Assembly: GCA_025462865.1 (NCBI GenBank)
Contig: JAOAPI010000124.1
Location: 62,001-126,000 of the forward strand
Source of the DNA: Candidatus Sulfotelmatobacter sp.
GTDB taxonomy: Bacteria > Acidobacteriota > Terriglobia > Terriglobales > Acidobacteriaceae
Direction of reading: 5' to 3'
Length of the DNA: 64,000 nt
Shown here: positions 1 through 9,550 of the stretch, in pieces
Layout of the letters: each line of letters opens with the position of its first letter
Position numbering within the stretch: the first letter of the stretch is position 1
The notes under the pieces: generated by a model
Told to the model about the DNA's origin: nothing
Database searches by the model: none
The model's input: the letters and a program-made list of their open reading frames with translations, nothing else
Program-made: the position numbers and the translations under genes

Positions 1-900
1 AGCGCGGAATTCGGCCTCGCTGATTTGCACCTCATCGAGAAAGATGTGCCCAGTGTCGAGAGAAATGCGTCCCAATGTGGTGTCGCGGACGGCGCGCGGC
101 TGCTCATAAATTTCCTTGAGCATGAAGTGCTTGAAGCCGCCCTTCTCCGCCATGATGGGGTCCCAGGTGACATGCTGCACCTGACGCTCGATGGGTTTCC
201 CATCGAAATCGGTGAGTTGAACGCCCGCGGGGGTAACAACCGCTAAGTCGCCATCTGCGAGGAAAAAAATGTCGCGCGTGTGGTAGAGAATTGCGGGGAC
301 ATCGGAGGCGACAAAATATTCGTCGTTGCCGAGTCCAACCACAAGAGGCGGGCCGTTGCGCGCGGCCACGATCTTGTTGGGTTCGTCGACTGAGATGACT
401 GCCAAAGCGAACACTCCGCTGAGTTCCTTCACAGCTTTGCGAACAGCTTCCTCAAGCGTTGCGTGGTGGCCGTTGCCAGCCTTGAAAAGGTATTTCTCAA
501 TTAAGTGGGCGATGACTTCGGTATCGGTTTCGGTGGAGAACTTGTGGCCTTCCTCGATCAGCTTTTTCTTGAGGCTGAGATAGTTTTCGACGATGCCGTT
601 GTGTACGACAACGATCTTGCCGGTGCAGTCGCGATGGGGATGAGCATTCTCTTCGGTCGGACGCCCGTGGGTTGCCCAACGGGTGTGGCCGATGCCGTAG
701 CTGCCGTCGAGCGGCTTCAGGCGAATTACTTCTTCCAGATTGCGCAGCTTACCTTCGGCGCGGCGGATCTGCAGCTTGTCGCCATTGCCGGCAACGGCGA
801 TTCCCGCCGAGTCGTATCCACGGTACTCGAGGCGTCTCAAGCCCTCGACAATGATCGGGACGACTTCCTTTTTGCCGACATATCCGACGATGCCACACAT
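1..900 (-). CDS. glmS: Glutamine--fructose-6-phosphate aminotransferase (3' part missing)
   Basis: Makes glucosamine-6-phosphate from fructose-6-phosphate and glutamine, the first step towards UDP-GlcNAc for cell wall synthesis. The frame starts with MCGIVGYVG, so Cys2 is the N-terminal nucleophile of the glutaminase domain after Met removal. The conserved [20 protein letters not shown] and HNGIVENY motifs follow. About 300 codons lie in the window, roughly half of the usual 600 or so residues: the glutaminase domain and the linker towards the SIS domains. The frame is still open at base 1, so the gene continues outside the window. It lies 18 bases downstream of purS on the same strand and is probably co-transcribed with it. 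Confidence 0.95.
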   Translation of the reverse strand, partial: MCGIVGYVGKKEVVPIIVEGLRRLEYRGYDSAGIAVAGNGDKLQIRRAEGKLRNLEEVIRLKPLDGSYGIGHTRWATHGRPTEENAHPHRDCTGKIVVVHNGIVENYLSLKKKLIEEGHKFSTETDTEVIAHLIEKYLFKAGNGHHATLEEAVRKAVKELSGVFALAVISVDEPNKIVAARNGPPLVVGLGNDEYFVASDVPAILYHTRDIFFLADGDLAVVTPAGVQLTDFDGKPIERQVQHVTWDPIMAEKGGFKHFMLKEIYEQPRAVRDTTLGRISLDTGHIFLDEVQISEAEFRA

Positions 901-918
901 ACTGAGAGCTCCGGAAAT

Positions 919-1164
919 TCAGTCTGCAAGGGAGCAGCGAAACTCTTCTATCACGGGATTGGTGAGCACTTCGCGAGCTATACGCTCAACTTCTGCCTGC
1001 GCCTCTTCGCGACTGAGACCGCCGTTGAGCGTAAGCTCGAAATACTTTCCCTGACGGACTTCTTCCAGACCCTTGTACCCCATTTTTTTGAGGGCACCCT
1101 GAATGGTCTTTCCCTGCGGATCAAGGACAGTTTTCTTCAGCGAAACGTACACGTATGCGGTCAT
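919..1164 (-). CDS. purS: Phosphoribosylformylglycinamidine synthase subunit PurS
   Basis: An 81-residue protein matching the small PurS subunit of FGAM synthase, which bridges PurQ and PurL in the fourth step of purine synthesis. It begins MTAYVYVSLKKTVLDPQGKT and contains the family's GYKGLEEVRQGKYFEL core. Length and motifs are normal. purQ and purL are not adjacent here. The neighbour downstream is glmS; both pathways consume glutamine. The start is the only ATG that keeps the full N-terminal beta strand. Confidence 0.92.
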   Translation of the reverse strand: MTAYVYVSLKKTVLDPQGKTIQGALKKMGYKGLEEVRQGKYFELTLNGGLSREEAQAEVERIAREVLTNPVIEEFRCSLAD

Positions 1165-1226
1165 GAGATAAAAACATTATACGGCAGTAGGATTGCGCGA
1201 CGAATATACCCGATGGGAGTCAAGAT

Positions 1227-1466
1227 TCATGGGAGACGAGCGATCTCTTGTTCGAGGACGGCCAGAGATTCCTCCAAAATCTTTCGATAGCGGGGATTTT
1301 CGGCTGAGCGAAGCTGCTCCAAGATGCGGCTGCGAGACAGCTCAAGTCCTTGTTTGCGGGAGGCGATTGTTCTTTGTTCGGGCGTCAGACGGGGCCTTTG
1401 TTCCTGTGTGGACTTGGCATCGTCTTGCTGCGATTCAACCGATTTACTCTCCCACCCGCGCGCCAC
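1227..1466 (-). CDS. Small charged protein of unknown function
   Basis: A 79-residue frame, rich in Arg, Glu and Gln and probably helical (segments such as RSRILEQLRSAENPRYRKIL). There is no signal peptide or membrane segment and I recognise no family. It lies 62 bases upstream of purS on the same strand, so it could be the first gene of a purS-glmS transcript. It may be a conserved lineage-specific protein; support is its codon pattern and position only. Confidence 0.5.
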   Translation of the reverse strand: MARGWESKSVESQQDDAKSTQEQRPRLTPEQRTIASRKQGLELSRSRILEQLRSAENPRYRKILEESLAVLEQEIARLP

Positions 1467-1729
1467 ATGACGATTATACGCCGGGGATTGTCTCTTAAGT
1501 TATTACGCGATGGCGGTGCGCCCGACGGATTAGCGCCAGACTGCACGAGTTCCGAGCCGTCGCGGGGGGCGCGAGAGTGCGGTTGTGGCACGACGGGCGT
1601 ACACTGTAGAACGCTTCAGTCCCCAGGGTGCCGGATTTCGGGCGGATCATGCATTTCGGGCCACAGTGCTCCACTACTTCTTGTTCGGCCTATAAATCTT
1701 GAGCAAAAGCGGCGAGGGGATCCGTTCCT

Positions 1730-3691
1730 ATGATCTCTGCAAACGCGGCACTCCACGGCAGCTACGACTATAGCGAAGTAGCGCGCTCGGTGTTGATAGC
1801 CATTGCCGCCTCCTACGGGGCGCTCAACCTTACGGGACGAGTGACGACCGCAAGCGGCCGGGTCCGCCTCCCCTGGTTGAGCGGCGGCGCCGTTGCAATG
1901 GGCATTGGCATCTGGGCAATGCACCTCAAGGCGATGCTAGCTTTCCAGTTGCCAGTGTCCGTCGCGTACCACTGGCCTACAACCTTGGTGGCGTTCCTTG
2001 TGGCTATTCTCGCATCCGCGATCGCGCTGTTTTTTGCGAGCCGCCAAAAGATGGGCCGGCTTGAGGCCGTGACCGGCAGCATATTTATGGGCGCGGGTAT
2101 CGCCGGACTGCACTACCTCTTAATGGCCGCAATGAGGCTACCTGCAACTATTGGATATTCCCCTCTTCTGGTGGCATGTTCCATCTTGCTCGCAGTGTTG
2201 TTCTCCTTGATCGCGCTGCTGCTGGCGTTCGGCCTGCGAGAAGAAACCAGATGGACAATTCAGCGGAGGGCTGGCAGCGCCATAGTAATGGGAACCGCTA
2301 TTTCCGCGATGCATTATACGGGGATGGCTGCCGCAAGTTTCTTCCCCAGTTCGCCTCCGGACCTTTCCCACGCTGTGAACGTCTCCCCTGTCGCCAACAA
2401 CGGAATCGCGATCGTGACCTTGATCGTCATTCTGGCCGCCGTAATGACATCATCGGTTGACCGGCGAGCGAGTGTTGAAATCCAACGGTTGAATAAGGAC
2501 CTGGAGCGGCGCGTAGCCGAGCGGACCCGACAACTTGAAGCAGTCAACCAGAAACTCAGGAACGAAATTGCCGAGCGTGAGCGCGCAGAAGAAGGTGTAC
2601 GGCGAAGTGAAGACCGCCTGCGGCTGGTCATTGACACACTTCCGGCGCTGGTTTGGAGCAAATTGCCCGACGGCTCGGCTGATTTCCTGAATCAACGTTT
2701 TCGGGAGTACACGGGTCTCTCGGTGGACGAAGGATTGGGCTGGGGCTGGATGAGGAAGGCATTCCATCCCGAAGACCAAACCGAGGAGGAATGGCGGGCA
2801 GCCTTTGCAGCGGGACAGCCCTTCGAAAAAGAGGCGAGAATGAGGCGGGCGGACGGAGCATACCGCTGGTTCATGCATCGCGCTGTGCCACTGCGCGATG
2901 AGTTGGGGAACGTCGTTAAATGGTACGGCATAACTACCGACATCGAGGAGCGAAAGCGGTCGGAGACGGCATTGCAGGAAGCGAGGGACAGACTTGCTCA
3001 TGTGACCCGTACGCATGCCATGGGAGAGCTGGCCGCGGCCATTGCCCACGAGATCAATCAGCCTCTTACTGCGATCGTAACCAACGCCAACTTCTCCTTG
3101 CGCCAACTAATAAGTTCCAGCCCCAATCTCGCTGAACTGCAAACCGCGATTACGGAAATTGTGAATGACGGCACGCGCGCGAGCGCCGTGATTTCGAGGA
3201 TCCGCGCCTTGTTGATGAAGGGCGCCCTTAGCAGGGTCCAAGTCGATATCAATGAGATCGTTGAAGATGTAATCTCTTTGTTGCGAAACGAATTGACCAG
3301 GAACCGTGTTAACTTGCGCACCGAACTTGCATCTAATTTGCCAAGGGTGCTAGGGGATTCGGTGCAGTTGCAACAGGTGTTGATTAATCTGATCATGAAT
3401 GCGATTGAGGCTATACGATTTTCTGCGGAACATTCAGGAAGGCTTGTGATCAGGTCCGGGAGGAGCGCAGATGGCGTATGGGTTCAGGTTCAGGATTATG
3501 GTCCAGGAATCGAGCCGGAGCTGGCGGAGCTCGTCTTCGAACCATTCTTTACCACTAAGGTGGAAGGCATTGGAATGGGGCTGTCAATCAGTCGTTCGAT
3601 AATAGAGTCCCATGGAGGGCAATTGTCCCTCGTCTCGAGTCGTCAGGGAGCCCTGTTCGAATTCGTTCTAACGGTTGCGACGAATGACTGA
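1730..3691 (+). CDS. MHYT-PAS sensor histidine kinase
   Basis: A 653-residue membrane sensor. The N-terminal seven-helix MHYT region (about residues 15-240) has one perfect motif, AMHYTGMAA near 193-201, and degenerate copies at AMHLKAM (63-69) and GLHYLLMAA (126-134). A coiled linker (250-295), a PAS domain (about 295-408, ending in TDIEERKRSE) and a kinase core follow. The phospho-acceptor is His440 in AHEINQPL, and the ATPase lobe has an N box (LINLIMNAIEAI) and a G box (DYGPGIEP and GIGMGLSIS). MHYT domains have been proposed to sense diatomic gases through bound metal; the ligand here is not known. Its stop overlaps the next gene, a FixJ-type regulator, which is its likely partner. Confidence 0.9.
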   Translation: MISANAALHGSYDYSEVARSVLIAIAASYGALNLTGRVTTASGRVRLPWLSGGAVAMGIGIWAMHLKAMLAFQLPVSVAYHWPTTLVAFLVAILASAIALFFASRQKMGRLEAVTGSIFMGAGIAGLHYLLMAAMRLPATIGYSPLLVACSILLAVLFSLIALLLAFGLREETRWTIQRRAGSAIVMGTAISAMHYTGMAAASFFPSSPPDLSHAVNVSPVANNGIAIVTLIVILAAVMTSSVDRRASVEIQRLNKDLERRVAERTRQLEAVNQKLRNEIAERERAEEGVRRSEDRLRLVIDTLPALVWSKLPDGSADFLNQRFREYTGLSVDEGLGWGWMRKAFHPEDQTEEEWRAAFAAGQPFEKEARMRRADGAYRWFMHRAVPLRDELGNVVKWYGITTDIEERKRSETALQEARDRLAHVTRTHAMGELAAAIAHEINQPLTAIVTNANFSLRQLISSSPNLAELQTAITEIVNDGTRASAVISRIRALLMKGALSRVQVDINEIVEDVISLLRNELTRNRVNLRTELASNLPRVLGDSVQLQQVLINLIMNAIEAIRFSAEHSGRLVIRSGRSADGVWVQVQDYGPGIEPELAELVFEPFFTTKVEGIGMGLSISRSIIESHGGQLSLVSSRQGALFEFVLTVATND

Positions 3692-4310
3692 GACAGCTTC
3701 CATTGTTTTCGTAGTTGATGACGATCCATCAGTCCGCCGTGCCATAAAACGCCTCGTAGAATCGGTCGGATTGCACGTGGAACTGTTTGGGTCGGCAGCC
3801 GAATTCATGGACAGCAGCCGTCCGAATGTCGTGAGCTGCCTCGTGCTCGATATCCGATTGCCGGGAATCAGCGGACTCCACTTCCAGCGGGAGTTGATCA
3901 AAGCTAAGAATGAAATACCAACGATTTTCATCACTGCCCACGGCGATATTCCGATGACTGTGCGTGCCATGAAGGCGGGGGCTGTCGAGTTCCTCACTAA
4001 GCCTTTTCGCGATCAGGATCTGCTGGATGCGATTCAAGTTGCGCTGGAGCGGGACCGAGCCCGAAGACAGAGGTACGCGGATGTAGCCCTTCTTCGCGAG
4101 CGTCTCGACTCACTAACTCCGCGAGAGCGCGAGGTCCTACCTCTTGTAGTTTCAGGCCTTCTCAACAAGCAGGTTGCCGCGGAAATTGGAACCACCGAAG
4201 GTACGATAAAGGTTCACCGCAGCCAGCTGATGAGGAAAATGGGTGCGGACTCACTGCCAGAGTTAGTAAGAATCGCCGAAAAAGTCGGCATCTCTGGCTC
4301 AAAGCAATAG
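3684..4310 (+). CDS. FixJ-family response regulator 1 (receiver plus LuxR-type HTH)
   Basis: A 208-residue response regulator. The receiver domain has the acidic triad DDD (12-14), phospho-acceptor Asp56 (CLVLDIRLPG), Thr in FITAHGDIP and Lys in FLTKPF. The C-terminal LuxR/GerE helix-turn-helix contains LTPREREVLPLVVSG and TIKVHRSQLMRKMG. I chose the ATG at 3684, which overlaps the histidine kinase stop by eight bases; a TTG nine bases upstream is also open. The overlap argues for translational coupling and a cognate pair. The next gene is a close paralogue. Confidence 0.92.
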   Translation: MTETASIVFVVDDDPSVRRAIKRLVESVGLHVELFGSAAEFMDSSRPNVVSCLVLDIRLPGISGLHFQRELIKAKNEIPTIFITAHGDIPMTVRAMKAGAVEFLTKPFRDQDLLDAIQVALERDRARRQRYADVALLRERLDSLTPREREVLPLVVSGLLNKQVAAEIGTTEGTIKVHRSQLMRKMGADSLPELVRIAEKVGISGSKQ

Positions 4311-4491
4311 CCACCAGCCCTATTTGTTTGCGTCGTCTTCACCAAAGGTAATGAATCTGCACCAACGGATAATAGATTTGACCTATCCTTCCCTGTAGCT
4401 TTGAGCCGGAAAAGGGAGGTGGCTTGGGTTACTCGGGAAATGCCACTTGGGGTTGCTTCTCAATTCCAAGTGCCACAGGCTGCCGCGCGCT

Positions 4492-5136
4492 ATGACCGAG
4501 CGAGCTTCTACAGTCCTGGTCTTGGATGACGATGTCTCTATCCGAAATACTCTTAGGGTTTTACTCCGCTCGGTAGGTCTAAACGCCGAGTTCTTCGACT
4601 CTCCATTTGAATTTATGCAAGAGGTTCCCCGGTTGGATGCTCCAAGCTGCCTCGTCCTCGATGTCCGCTTGCCGGGAAAAAGTGGGCTGGATCTTCAACG
4701 TGAACTGACCGAGAAGGGCATCCCCCTTCCAATTATCTTCCTCACCGCTCACGGCGATATTCCAATGGCCGTGCGCGCGATGAAGGCGGGGGCCGTTGAG
4801 TTTCTTACGAAGCCCTTTCGCGACCAAGATCTGCTGGATGCGATTCAGGTGGCACTTGAGCGTGACCGGGACAGGCGAGAACGACAGGCCAAGGTTGCCA
4901 TTCTTTTGGGGCGTCTCCAATCCCTGACCCCCCGCGAGCGCGAGGTGTTGCCCCTGGTGGTTTCAGGAATGCTCAATAAACAAGTCGCCGCAGAAATCGG
5001 AACCACCGAAGCAACTATAAAGGTCCATCGCAGCCAGCTAATGAAAAAGATGGGTGCCAAGTCAGTGCCGGAGCTAGTAAGAATGGCAGACAAGATGGGT
5101 ATAGATGGTGTGGGTATCAAAGGATCAAACTGGTAA
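4492..5136 (+). CDS. FixJ-family response regulator 2, tandem paralogue
   Basis: A 214-residue receiver-HTH protein of the same build as the previous gene: DDD at 12-14, phospho-acceptor Asp57, FLTAHGDIP, FLTKPF, then a LuxR-type HTH. From DQDLLDAIQVALERDR to the C terminus it is nearly the same as its neighbour, so the two arose by tandem duplication. The ATG at 4492 gives MTERASTVLVLDDD, matching the start of paralogue 1. An upstream in-frame start at 4447 would add 15 unlikely residues. About 180 bases separate the two genes, so this copy may have its own promoter. Confidence 0.9.
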   Translation: MTERASTVLVLDDDVSIRNTLRVLLRSVGLNAEFFDSPFEFMQEVPRLDAPSCLVLDVRLPGKSGLDLQRELTEKGIPLPIIFLTAHGDIPMAVRAMKAGAVEFLTKPFRDQDLLDAIQVALERDRDRRERQAKVAILLGRLQSLTPREREVLPLVVSGMLNKQVAAEIGTTEATIKVHRSQLMKKMGAKSVPELVRMADKMGIDGVGIKGSNW

Positions 5137-5255
5137 ATCTGAGTCACACTAACTTTAGTTAATGTTTTACTAACTATAGTGAATACGTTTATTACAACGC
5201 CTAATGGACTTAGCAGTGTCTTCAAAGTACTTTTGTCGGTTGCTTGGGAGGGGGC

Positions 5256-5693
5256 TTGCGACAAATTCTGCTGGTTGCAGTCATTGTAGGCGATAACTCG
5301 GTGGCTCAGGCAGCAGCCACAGCCATTCGGTCAGCGGGCTTTTCTGCTGAAATCTTCGTATCCGTAGAGGAGTTTATCCGGTCAAATCGAATTCCATGCA
5401 CCGGATGCCTGGTTCTTGATGTGCAACAGCCGGGGATGAATGGAATGCAGCTTCAAAGTCACTTGGCTTCGGCTGGACGCCACATTCCAATCATCTTCAT
5501 TAATGCGTCCGCAACTGAAACAGCACGCGCACTGGCGTTCGAGTTGGGGGCTGTCGACCTTCTAAAAGCGTCCGGCCAGCAAATTCTGCTCAAAGAGATC
5601 GGCTGGCGGTTGAAGCCCCGGGAAGGCGGCGATGTGGCAGGTTCTCGATCGCCGGACAAAGCTGATTCTTACTTGCGAGACGATAAGTTATAA
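5256..5693 (+). CDS. Receiver-only FixJ-like protein
   Basis: A 145-residue protein holding only a receiver domain similar to those of the two FixJ proteins upstream. The phospho-acceptor is kept (Asp55 in CLVLDVQQPG) and so is the Lys of the switch region (DLLKASGQ). The acidic pocket is reduced to GDN and the usual Thr position reads FINASA. There is no HTH. I chose the TTG at 5256 because a GGGAGGGGG tract sits directly upstream; an in-frame TTG at 5244 is the alternative. It may act as a phosphate sink or a protein-interaction partner for the upstream kinase (inference). Confidence 0.75.
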   Translation: MRQILLVAVIVGDNSVAQAAATAIRSAGFSAEIFVSVEEFIRSNRIPCTGCLVLDVQQPGMNGMQLQSHLASAGRHIPIIFINASATETARALAFELGAVDLLKASGQQILLKEIGWRLKPREGGDVAGSRSPDKADSYLRDDKL

Positions 5694-5828
5694 CTTCTGC
5701 CGCGCTTCGCAGTGTTCGGAAAACCGAAATTGAAAGAGGAAAGTAACACTCTTTTCAAACTTGTGCTTATAATCCGCAGTTGCGTGGGCTGCACTTTGAG
5801 GGGGGTACAGCCGCCGGAGTAGAAAGCG

Positions 5829-7922
5829 ATGTACGTCTTAAGCGCGGCCCCCGGGGAACCGGATGCTGGGCCGCACACGGGCGCGCCGTTCGAATCTCGC
5901 AGCCACGAGTTGGCAGATTTGTTTCATGCCATGGCCGCGATTATCGCGACCGAACCTAAGTCGTCCGATTTTGGAAGTCACGCCTCATTTGAAGCTCTTG
6001 CTAAGTCGGAACAGTTATTCACCACCTATTTCGGCGCCTTCCGGATCGGCTTCTGCATCCTAGATGCCGGCTTCCACTATCTCGCGATTAACCGGATGAT
6101 GGCGGAAATGAACGGCATATCTGCCGCGGAGCATTTGGGAAAGACGGTCCGCGAAATGCTGGGCGACTTTGCCGAACTGGTTGAGCCGCAATTCAATCGC
6201 GTGCTGGCTACCGGGCAGCCCATCTTAAACCTCGAAATCAGTTTCATGCTCCATAACCGGCCTGAACCGGGCCATTGGATTGAGCATTACATTCCCATCA
6301 AAGACACGGATGGCAATGTTAAGCAGATCGGCGTTGTGGCCGTGGAAGTAACCGAACAGAAGCGGCTTGAAGAGTCTCTGCATAGCGTTTCACAAAAACT
6401 CAGGCACGAGAAAAAGAGACTGCAAGCGGTGAGCGAAGTCAGCCGCGTGCTTGCAGCGAAGTTGGATGTTCGAAAGGCCTTTCCAAAGATCTCCGCGCAT
6501 CTGCGCCGTGTTCTACGTCAGGAATATGCGGCGCTCGCAGTGCGCGATGAAAAGACCGGTCACTTGGTGCGGCAGTCCATGGATTTTCCTTTAGGGAAAA
6601 GCGTTCCTGTCGCAGGGGAGATCAGCATGGCAAGGGATCCGCGAAGCAAAGCCCTGCGGGAGCGGACTCCCTTGATTTTTAGCGCAACCGAAATGAGGGG
6701 ATTCCCCTCGGGCACGACCGACTATTTTTTGGCTGAGGGTCTGAAGTCGTTGTGCTGCGTGCCCTTGCTTCGGCAGAAGAATCCTTTGGGGGTTCTGGTT
6801 CTGGGCAGCACCCGGCCTGACGCGTTTAATACTGACGACTTGGAGCTCTTAAACCAGATTGCAGCGCAACTGGCGGTCGCTTTGGAGAATGCGCGAATCG
6901 CGCGCGAAGTCAAGCAACTCAGGAGTCAACTGAGTCTGGAGAAAGGCTACCTAAAAGGCGAACCCCTCATTCAGCCCAACTTCGAGGAGATCATCGGGGA
7001 AAGTCCGGCCCTTAAAGAGGTGTTGGAACGAGTTGGAGTGGTGGCGACCAGCGATGCCACGGTTCTGCTGCTGGGAGAAACCGGAACGGGCAAAGGCCTT
7101 GTTGCTCGCGCGATCCACCGCATCAGCAAGCGCAAGGATCGCAGGTTCATTACCTTGAATTGCGCTGCGATTCCTACCGGCCTGCTAGAGAGCGAATTGT
7201 TTGGACACGAAAAGGGAGCGTTCACCGGGGCCGTGAGCCAAAAGATCGGCCGCCTCGAATTGGCCGACAAGGGCACACTCTTCCTGGATGAGATCGGGGA
7301 AATTCCGCTGGAGTTGCAGCCCAAGCTGCTGCGGGTGTTGCAAGATCATGAATTCGAAAGACTGGGAGGAACGCGCACTATTCACATTGATCTGCGCCTG
7401 ATCGCTGCCACAAACCGGGATTTGGCGAAGAGTGTGGTAGAGAAAGAATTTCGCAGCGATTTGTTCTATCGCCTGAACGTCTTTCCGATTCGATTGCCGT
7501 CGCTACGCGAGCGAAGCGAGGACATACCTCTACTGATCCGGTACTTTGTTCGGAAATTCGCGAGTGCGATGAACCGAAAGATTTCCAGTATTCCCCGTCA
7601 GACGATGGATGCTTTAATCAGCTGGCATTGGCCGGGCAATATCCGGGAGTTGGAAAACTTCGTAGAGCGGTCGGTTATTCTGACGGAAGGAACGGCGCTA
7701 CGAGCACCTTTGGCCGAGTTTCACGCAGAAACCTCAACTTCTCCGGAACGTTCGCTGCAAGGGACGGAGAGGGAACATATTATTCGTGTGCTTCGGGAAA
7801 CCCGAGGAACGATCTCAGGGCCCAATGGAGCAGCGAAGCGGCTCGGCATTAAGCGCACAACCCTGCAGTCGAAAATGCAGCGCTTAGGAATCGCCCGGAG
7901 CGACGTGCAGAAACGGGAATAA
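5829..7922 (+). CDS. PAS-GAF sigma-54-dependent transcriptional activator
   Basis: A 697-residue enhancer-binding protein. Order of parts: PAS domain (about 60-175, ending [14 protein letters not shown]), GAF domain (about 200-360), AAA+ domain (about 385-620) and a Fis-type HTH (about 650-690). The AAA+ part has Walker A GETGTGKG (416-423), the sigma-54 contact loop GAFTGA (463-468) and Walker [10 protein letters not shown]. With no receiver domain, it should respond to a small ligand or redox cue through PAS/GAF, as NifA- and FhlA-type proteins do. A TATAAT hexamer at 5768-5773 could be its -10 box. The target promoters are not evident in the window. Confidence 0.92.
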   Translation: MYVLSAAPGEPDAGPHTGAPFESRSHELADLFHAMAAIIATEPKSSDFGSHASFEALAKSEQLFTTYFGAFRIGFCILDAGFHYLAINRMMAEMNGISAAEHLGKTVREMLGDFAELVEPQFNRVLATGQPILNLEISFMLHNRPEPGHWIEHYIPIKDTDGNVKQIGVVAVEVTEQKRLEESLHSVSQKLRHEKKRLQAVSEVSRVLAAKLDVRKAFPKISAHLRRVLRQEYAALAVRDEKTGHLVRQSMDFPLGKSVPVAGEISMARDPRSKALRERTPLIFSATEMRGFPSGTTDYFLAEGLKSLCCVPLLRQKNPLGVLVLGSTRPDAFNTDDLELLNQIAAQLAVALENARIAREVKQLRSQLSLEKGYLKGEPLIQPNFEEIIGESPALKEVLERVGVVATSDATVLLLGETGTGKGLVARAIHRISKRKDRRFITLNCAAIPTGLLESELFGHEKGAFTGAVSQKIGRLELADKGTLFLDEIGEIPLELQPKLLRVLQDHEFERLGGTRTIHIDLRLIAATNRDLAKSVVEKEFRSDLFYRLNVFPIRLPSLRERSEDIPLLIRYFVRKFASAMNRKISSIPRQTMDALISWHWPGNIRELENFVERSVILTEGTALRAPLAEFHAETSTSPERSLQGTEREHIIRVLRETRGTISGPNGAAKRLGIKRTTLQSKMQRLGIARSDVQKRE

Positions 7923-8178
7923 ATCCAACTTTAAGAATGAAAATGTATAAGTGCCGATGACGGGCCCCGTTGCCGAGTGGTCGGCAGGACCGCTGCTCTT
8001 CAAGATAATGATTTCTGCCAAGTAGTCCTTTTTCTGCAAGTTATCTCTTTGCCGCTTCTGGAACGAGACGTGCAACATGGTTCTAATCGGGTGATAAGTG
8101 GGGCGGGTTCCCCGAACACGGATAGACGAGCTGCAAACGCCGTCAGGATCTGGCCGCATCCCGGAACAGGGGTAAACC

Positions 8179-9333
8179 GTGTTAGTAGCCAGAAACTACC
8201 AGCCGAATAGTCTCGTACGCCTTCTGCCGGCTTCCAGCAGGCCTTCCGCAAAACCTTTAGTGATTTCAAGGACTGAAGCGTGGCATGACATGCCACCCAT
8301 TCATTCGGAATCCTGGAATGTAGTTACTCGCGGGTTCGAGGGGGGGACCGAGGCAGAACGGCGGCGCGAACAGGTTCTAAACGAAACCAACCCGGAGGCG
8401 AAGGATCCGTTGTATTTATTCGCCTGCCAAATGGAATGGGAGCATCGGGCTGACGCAGGCGCGGCGTGGGAAGTTATTTCGGCCGCGCGCAGCTCGCACG
8501 CAGATACGCGAGCCCACGCCATGGCATTGCTCGAACGATTTCAACAGACCACGCCACAATCTAAGGAAGGCATTTCCGGTGATCGGGCATACCGGAATAA
8601 TCCAAAAACGGAGGCGGGTATGAGAGCTCCCCACGGTCTTGAAATCATCGAGAGCTGCATGGGCTGCAAGGCGAGCCGCGAAGGCTTTTTCTGTCGCCTG
8701 TCTCCCGTCGTGCTGCGGTCACTGGACGTAGTCAGTCACCACACTGTGATGCCCGCCGAAGCCCTGCTGTTTGTGGAGGGGCAGACTCCGCGAGGGGTAT
8801 TTATTCTTTGTTCTGGCAAGGTGAAACTTTCCACGACTTCGAAAGACGGTAAAGTGCTGATCCTTAAACAGGCGGAGGCGGGCGAAGTACTTGGGTTGAG
8901 CGCGGTGATTTCCGGCACTAGTTACGAAATGACTGCTGAGACTGCCACATCGTGCCAGTTGGATTTTTTTGGACGCCAGGACTTCATGTCTCTGCTGCAG
9001 CGCGAAAGTGAAGTGGGAATGCACTCCGCCTTATGGCTAAGCCGGGAGTTCCAAGGCGCCTATCGCGACATCCATGACCTTGTCCTGGCACGTTCTTCAT
9101 CAGGAAAACTGGCAAGACTTTTGTTGTCCTGTGCTCCCCGCGGGGCGCAGCATGCTGAGGAATTGTACCTGCGGTTTGCTATGACTCACGAGGAGATGGC
9201 GCAGCGAATCGGCTCCTCGCGGGAAACAGTTACCCGATTGCTTAGTGATTTGAAGAAGAAACGGCTGATCCGACTGGAAGGTGCGACATGGGTGATTCGC
9301 GACCGAACCGGTTTAGAAGCCCTCGCTATTTGA
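8179..9333 (+). CDS. Crp/Fnr-family regulator with N-terminal extension and Cys cluster
   Basis: The C-terminal 230 or so residues are a Crp/Fnr protein. A CMGC-x8-C cluster precedes the cyclic-nucleotide-type barrel (ALLFVEGQTPRGVFILCSGKVKLS) and a Crp-type HTH (MTHEEMAQRIGSSRETVTRLLSDLKKK). The Cys cluster could hold an Fe-S centre, but its spacing differs from E. coli FNR. The frame stays open upstream to a GTG at 8179 with AGGGG six bases before it, adding about 147 residues with a helical segment (YLFACQMEWEHRADAG). An internal ATG at 8620 has an excellent GGAGG five bases upstream and gives a normal 237-residue Fnr-like protein, so two products are possible. Confidence 0.85.
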   Translation: MLVARNYQPNSLVRLLPASSRPSAKPLVISRTEAWHDMPPIHSESWNVVTRGFEGGTEAERRREQVLNETNPEAKDPLYLFACQMEWEHRADAGAAWEVISAARSSHADTRAHAMALLERFQQTTPQSKEGISGDRAYRNNPKTEAGMRAPHGLEIIESCMGCKASREGFFCRLSPVVLRSLDVVSHHTVMPAEALLFVEGQTPRGVFILCSGKVKLSTTSKDGKVLILKQAEAGEVLGLSAVISGTSYEMTAETATSCQLDFFGRQDFMSLLQRESEVGMHSALWLSREFQGAYRDIHDLVLARSSSGKLARLLLSCAPRGAQHAEELYLRFAMTHEEMAQRIGSSRETVTRLLSDLKKKRLIRLEGATWVIRDRTGLEALAI

Positions 9334-9550
9334 AGACTTTCGCCAGGCCGATTATGCGCCCGAAACGGAACGATTCCCGGTTCTAGAGTTAACATTTTCG
9401 CTATTTGAATCCGAGCAGAAGTGAGTCCGCTTGCATACAGGCACGCTGATTAAAGATCTGATTGCCGTAGTCGAAAGGACGGAGCGCGCCGTCGCGTGCG
9501 CGCCGCGCGAAGCGATTCCGCGAGCGAAACCTCTTGTTCTCACAATTAAC

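Noticed and set aside
505-1290. Long plus-strand open frame over glmS and purS
   Set aside because: It is the antisense of two clear genes and has no motif.
1586-1604. TGGCACG, a perfect -24 element of a sigma-54 promoter, upstream of the MHYT kinase
   Set aside because: The -12 position lacks GC at the required spacing, so the site does not meet the sigma-54 consensus.
7981-7994. GG-N10-GC pattern upstream of the Crp/Fnr gene as a possible sigma-54 promoter
   Set aside because: Only the GG and GC match; the rest of the TGGCAC and TTGC elements are poor, and it is 185 or more bases from the start.
7958-8010. tRNA-Ser/Sec-like D-arm motif (GCCGAGTGGTC and a TTCAA near it)
   Set aside because: No acceptor stem pairing, no T arm and no proper anticodon stem could be found around it.
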